A model generated the notes under the pieces. It saw nothing but the letters and a program-made list of their open reading frames with translations, was not told the origin of the DNA and did not search any database. This document shows positions 4,927 to 5,752 of a stretch of 5,752 bases of DNA, piece by piece. A program made the translations under genes and the position numbers. Source of the stretch: a bacterium. Lineage in GTDB: Bacteria; Krumholzibacteriota; Krumholzibacteriia; LZORAL124-64-63. The stretch spans positions 1 through 5,752 of the forward strand of contig JAUVBS010000155.1 in the NCBI GenBank assembly GCA_030591105.1, read 5' to 3'. How positions within the stretch are numbered: position 1 is the first letter of the stretch; the number at the start of each line of letters is the position of its first letter.

Positions 4927-5752
4927 TCACGGACTCCCGTTGCCGACGGCAGACTGATCCTCACGTAACCTGCGGACGACGGCTACGATCTGTTCAGCAG
5001 CGAAATCGACCTCGGCTTGCGTGGTGCTGCGGCCAAGGCCGACACGCAGGCTCGCGCGCGCCAACGCGTCCGGTACTCCCATCGCCAGCAGAACCCGCGA
5101 CGGACCGCTCTCGCCGCTGGCACACGCCGCACCCGATGAGACCGCAAGCTGTGTCAGTGCCCCGAGCAACCGGTGGGCCATGATGCCCTCGAAGCTGACG
5201 TTGAGGTTGCCGGGGAGCCTCTCGACCGGATGCCCATTGAGGATCACGCCGGCCAGGCCGTCTTCGAGTGCCGTCAACAAACGCGTCCGCAACCGAGTCA
5301 GCCGTTCGCTCTCCGCTGCCAGTTCGAGGCGGGCCCATCGGCACGCCTCTCCCAGCGCGACGATCCCCGGTACGTTGAGCGTACCGGCGCGCAAACCGCG
5401 CTCCTGTCCGCCGCCGGTCAGTAGAGGTTCCAGAGCGACGCGCGGCGCGCGACGCCGTACATAGAGCGCGCCGACTCCTTTCGGACCGTACAGCTTGTGG
5501 GCGGACATCGACAACAGGTCGACGCCGTCGGTCTCGACCGCGAGCGGAATCTTGCCCACCGCCTGAGCGGCATCGGTATGGAAGAGCACGTTGTGTCGCT
5601 TGCAGATTTCAGCCACAGCACCGATCGGCTGGAGCGTGCCAACCTCGTTCTGAGCCGCCATGACCGTGACGAGAACGGTCTCCGGCTGCAGCGCCTCCTC
5701 AACGGCGGCAGCATCGATGATCCCGTCGCTACCGACTGGCAACTGCGTGACG
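4927..5752 (-). CDS. Cysteine desulfurase, NifS/IscS family (partial, start outside window)
   Basis: The C-terminal ~275 residues of a PLP enzyme that removes sulfur from cysteine, leaving alanine and a persulfide on the enzyme for Fe-S cluster assembly or tRNA/cofactor thiolation. The gene enters from the right edge: the frame is open through 5752 and reads VTQLPVGSDG, matching the middle of the family, so the TTG at 5742-5740 is not a start. Visible motifs are NEVGTLQPI, FHTDAAQAVGKIPL, the PLP lysine in SAHKLYGPKGVG (Lys codon 5494-5496), a GGGQERGLRAGT loop, and the catalytic Cys in SSGAACASGESGPS (Cys codon 5122-5124). The loop after that Cys is as long as in IscS (group I), though the usual LEPS is SGPS here. 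The end, after RVGLGRSTTQAEVDFAAEQIV, is shorter than E. coli IscS by roughly the last 20 residues, which take part in IscU contact there. This makes it more NifS-like. No scaffold gene is visible. Confidence 0.95.
   Translation of the reverse strand, partial: VTQLPVGSDGIIDAAAVEEALQPETVLVTVMAAQNEVGTLQPIGAVAEICKRHNVLFHTDAAQAVGKIPLAVETDGVDLLSMSAHKLYGPKGVGALYVRRRAPRVALEPLLTGGGQERGLRAGTLNVPGIVALGEACRWARLELAAESERLTRLRTRLLTALEDGLAGVILNGHPVERLPGNLNVSFEGIMAHRLLGALTQLAVSSGAACASGESGPSRVLLAMGVPDALARASLRVGLGRSTTQAEVDFAAEQIVAVVRRLREDQSAVGNGSP

Noticed and set aside
5740..5742. TTG as start of the cysteine desulfurase
   Set aside because: The frame continues upstream to the window edge with family-like residues (VTQLPV), so the gene is simply cut by the window.
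1..5752. Defence, mobile or CRISPR system
   Set aside because: No transposase, integrase, toxin-antitoxin pair, nuclease, direct-repeat array or attachment-like repeat was seen. All supportable genes belong to known cellular families.

Overview
This is a GC-rich bacterial window of chromosomal character. It holds four complete protein genes and one that runs off the right edge, with short or moderate intergenic gaps. No mobile element, CRISPR array, rRNA or tRNA was seen. A lipobox-bearing beta-propeller protein and a SpoIIE-type phosphatase fused to an HDOD domain suggest a Gram-negative, environmentally responsive bacterium. My guess is a deltaproteobacterium-like lineage or a poorly cultured phylum, but the sequence alone does not fix the taxon.

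Layout from left to right. Positions 1-66 are an unresolved edge, open on both strands. Positions 73-1020 (minus) encode a secreted lipoprotein with six TolB/PD40-type propeller repeats. Positions 1021-1359 are a divergent intergenic region with weak promoter-like hexamers, a C9 tract and a striking 7-3-7 palindrome just before the next gene. Positions 1360-3099 (plus) encode an HDOD-SpoIIE/RsbU (PP2C-type) phosphatase fusion. Positions 3130-3456 (minus) encode a pterin-4a-carbinolamine dehydratase, for which a GTG start is preferred. Positions 3457-3739 are a second divergent intergenic region with a possible promoter for the dehydratase and a hairpin-bearing leader for the next gene. Positions 3740-4894 (plus) encode a protein with four S1 domains and an acidic N-terminal tail. 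Positions 4927-5752 (minus) hold the C-terminal part of a NifS/IscS-type cysteine desulfurase. A 7-bp inverted repeat fills the 32-bp convergent gap before it.

The genes do not form one operon. Strands alternate (-, +, -, +, -), so each is probably its own transcription unit, and no shared pathway is evident. The phosphatase is a signalling protein, the S1 protein acts on RNA or translation, the desulfurase supplies sulfur for Fe-S clusters or thiolation, the dehydratase recycles pterin, and the lipoprotein is an envelope propeller of unknown partner.

I found no convincing new multi-gene system. The items most worth a second look are the HDOD-phosphatase fusion, the palindrome and poly-C tract at its start, and the hairpin in the S1 leader.
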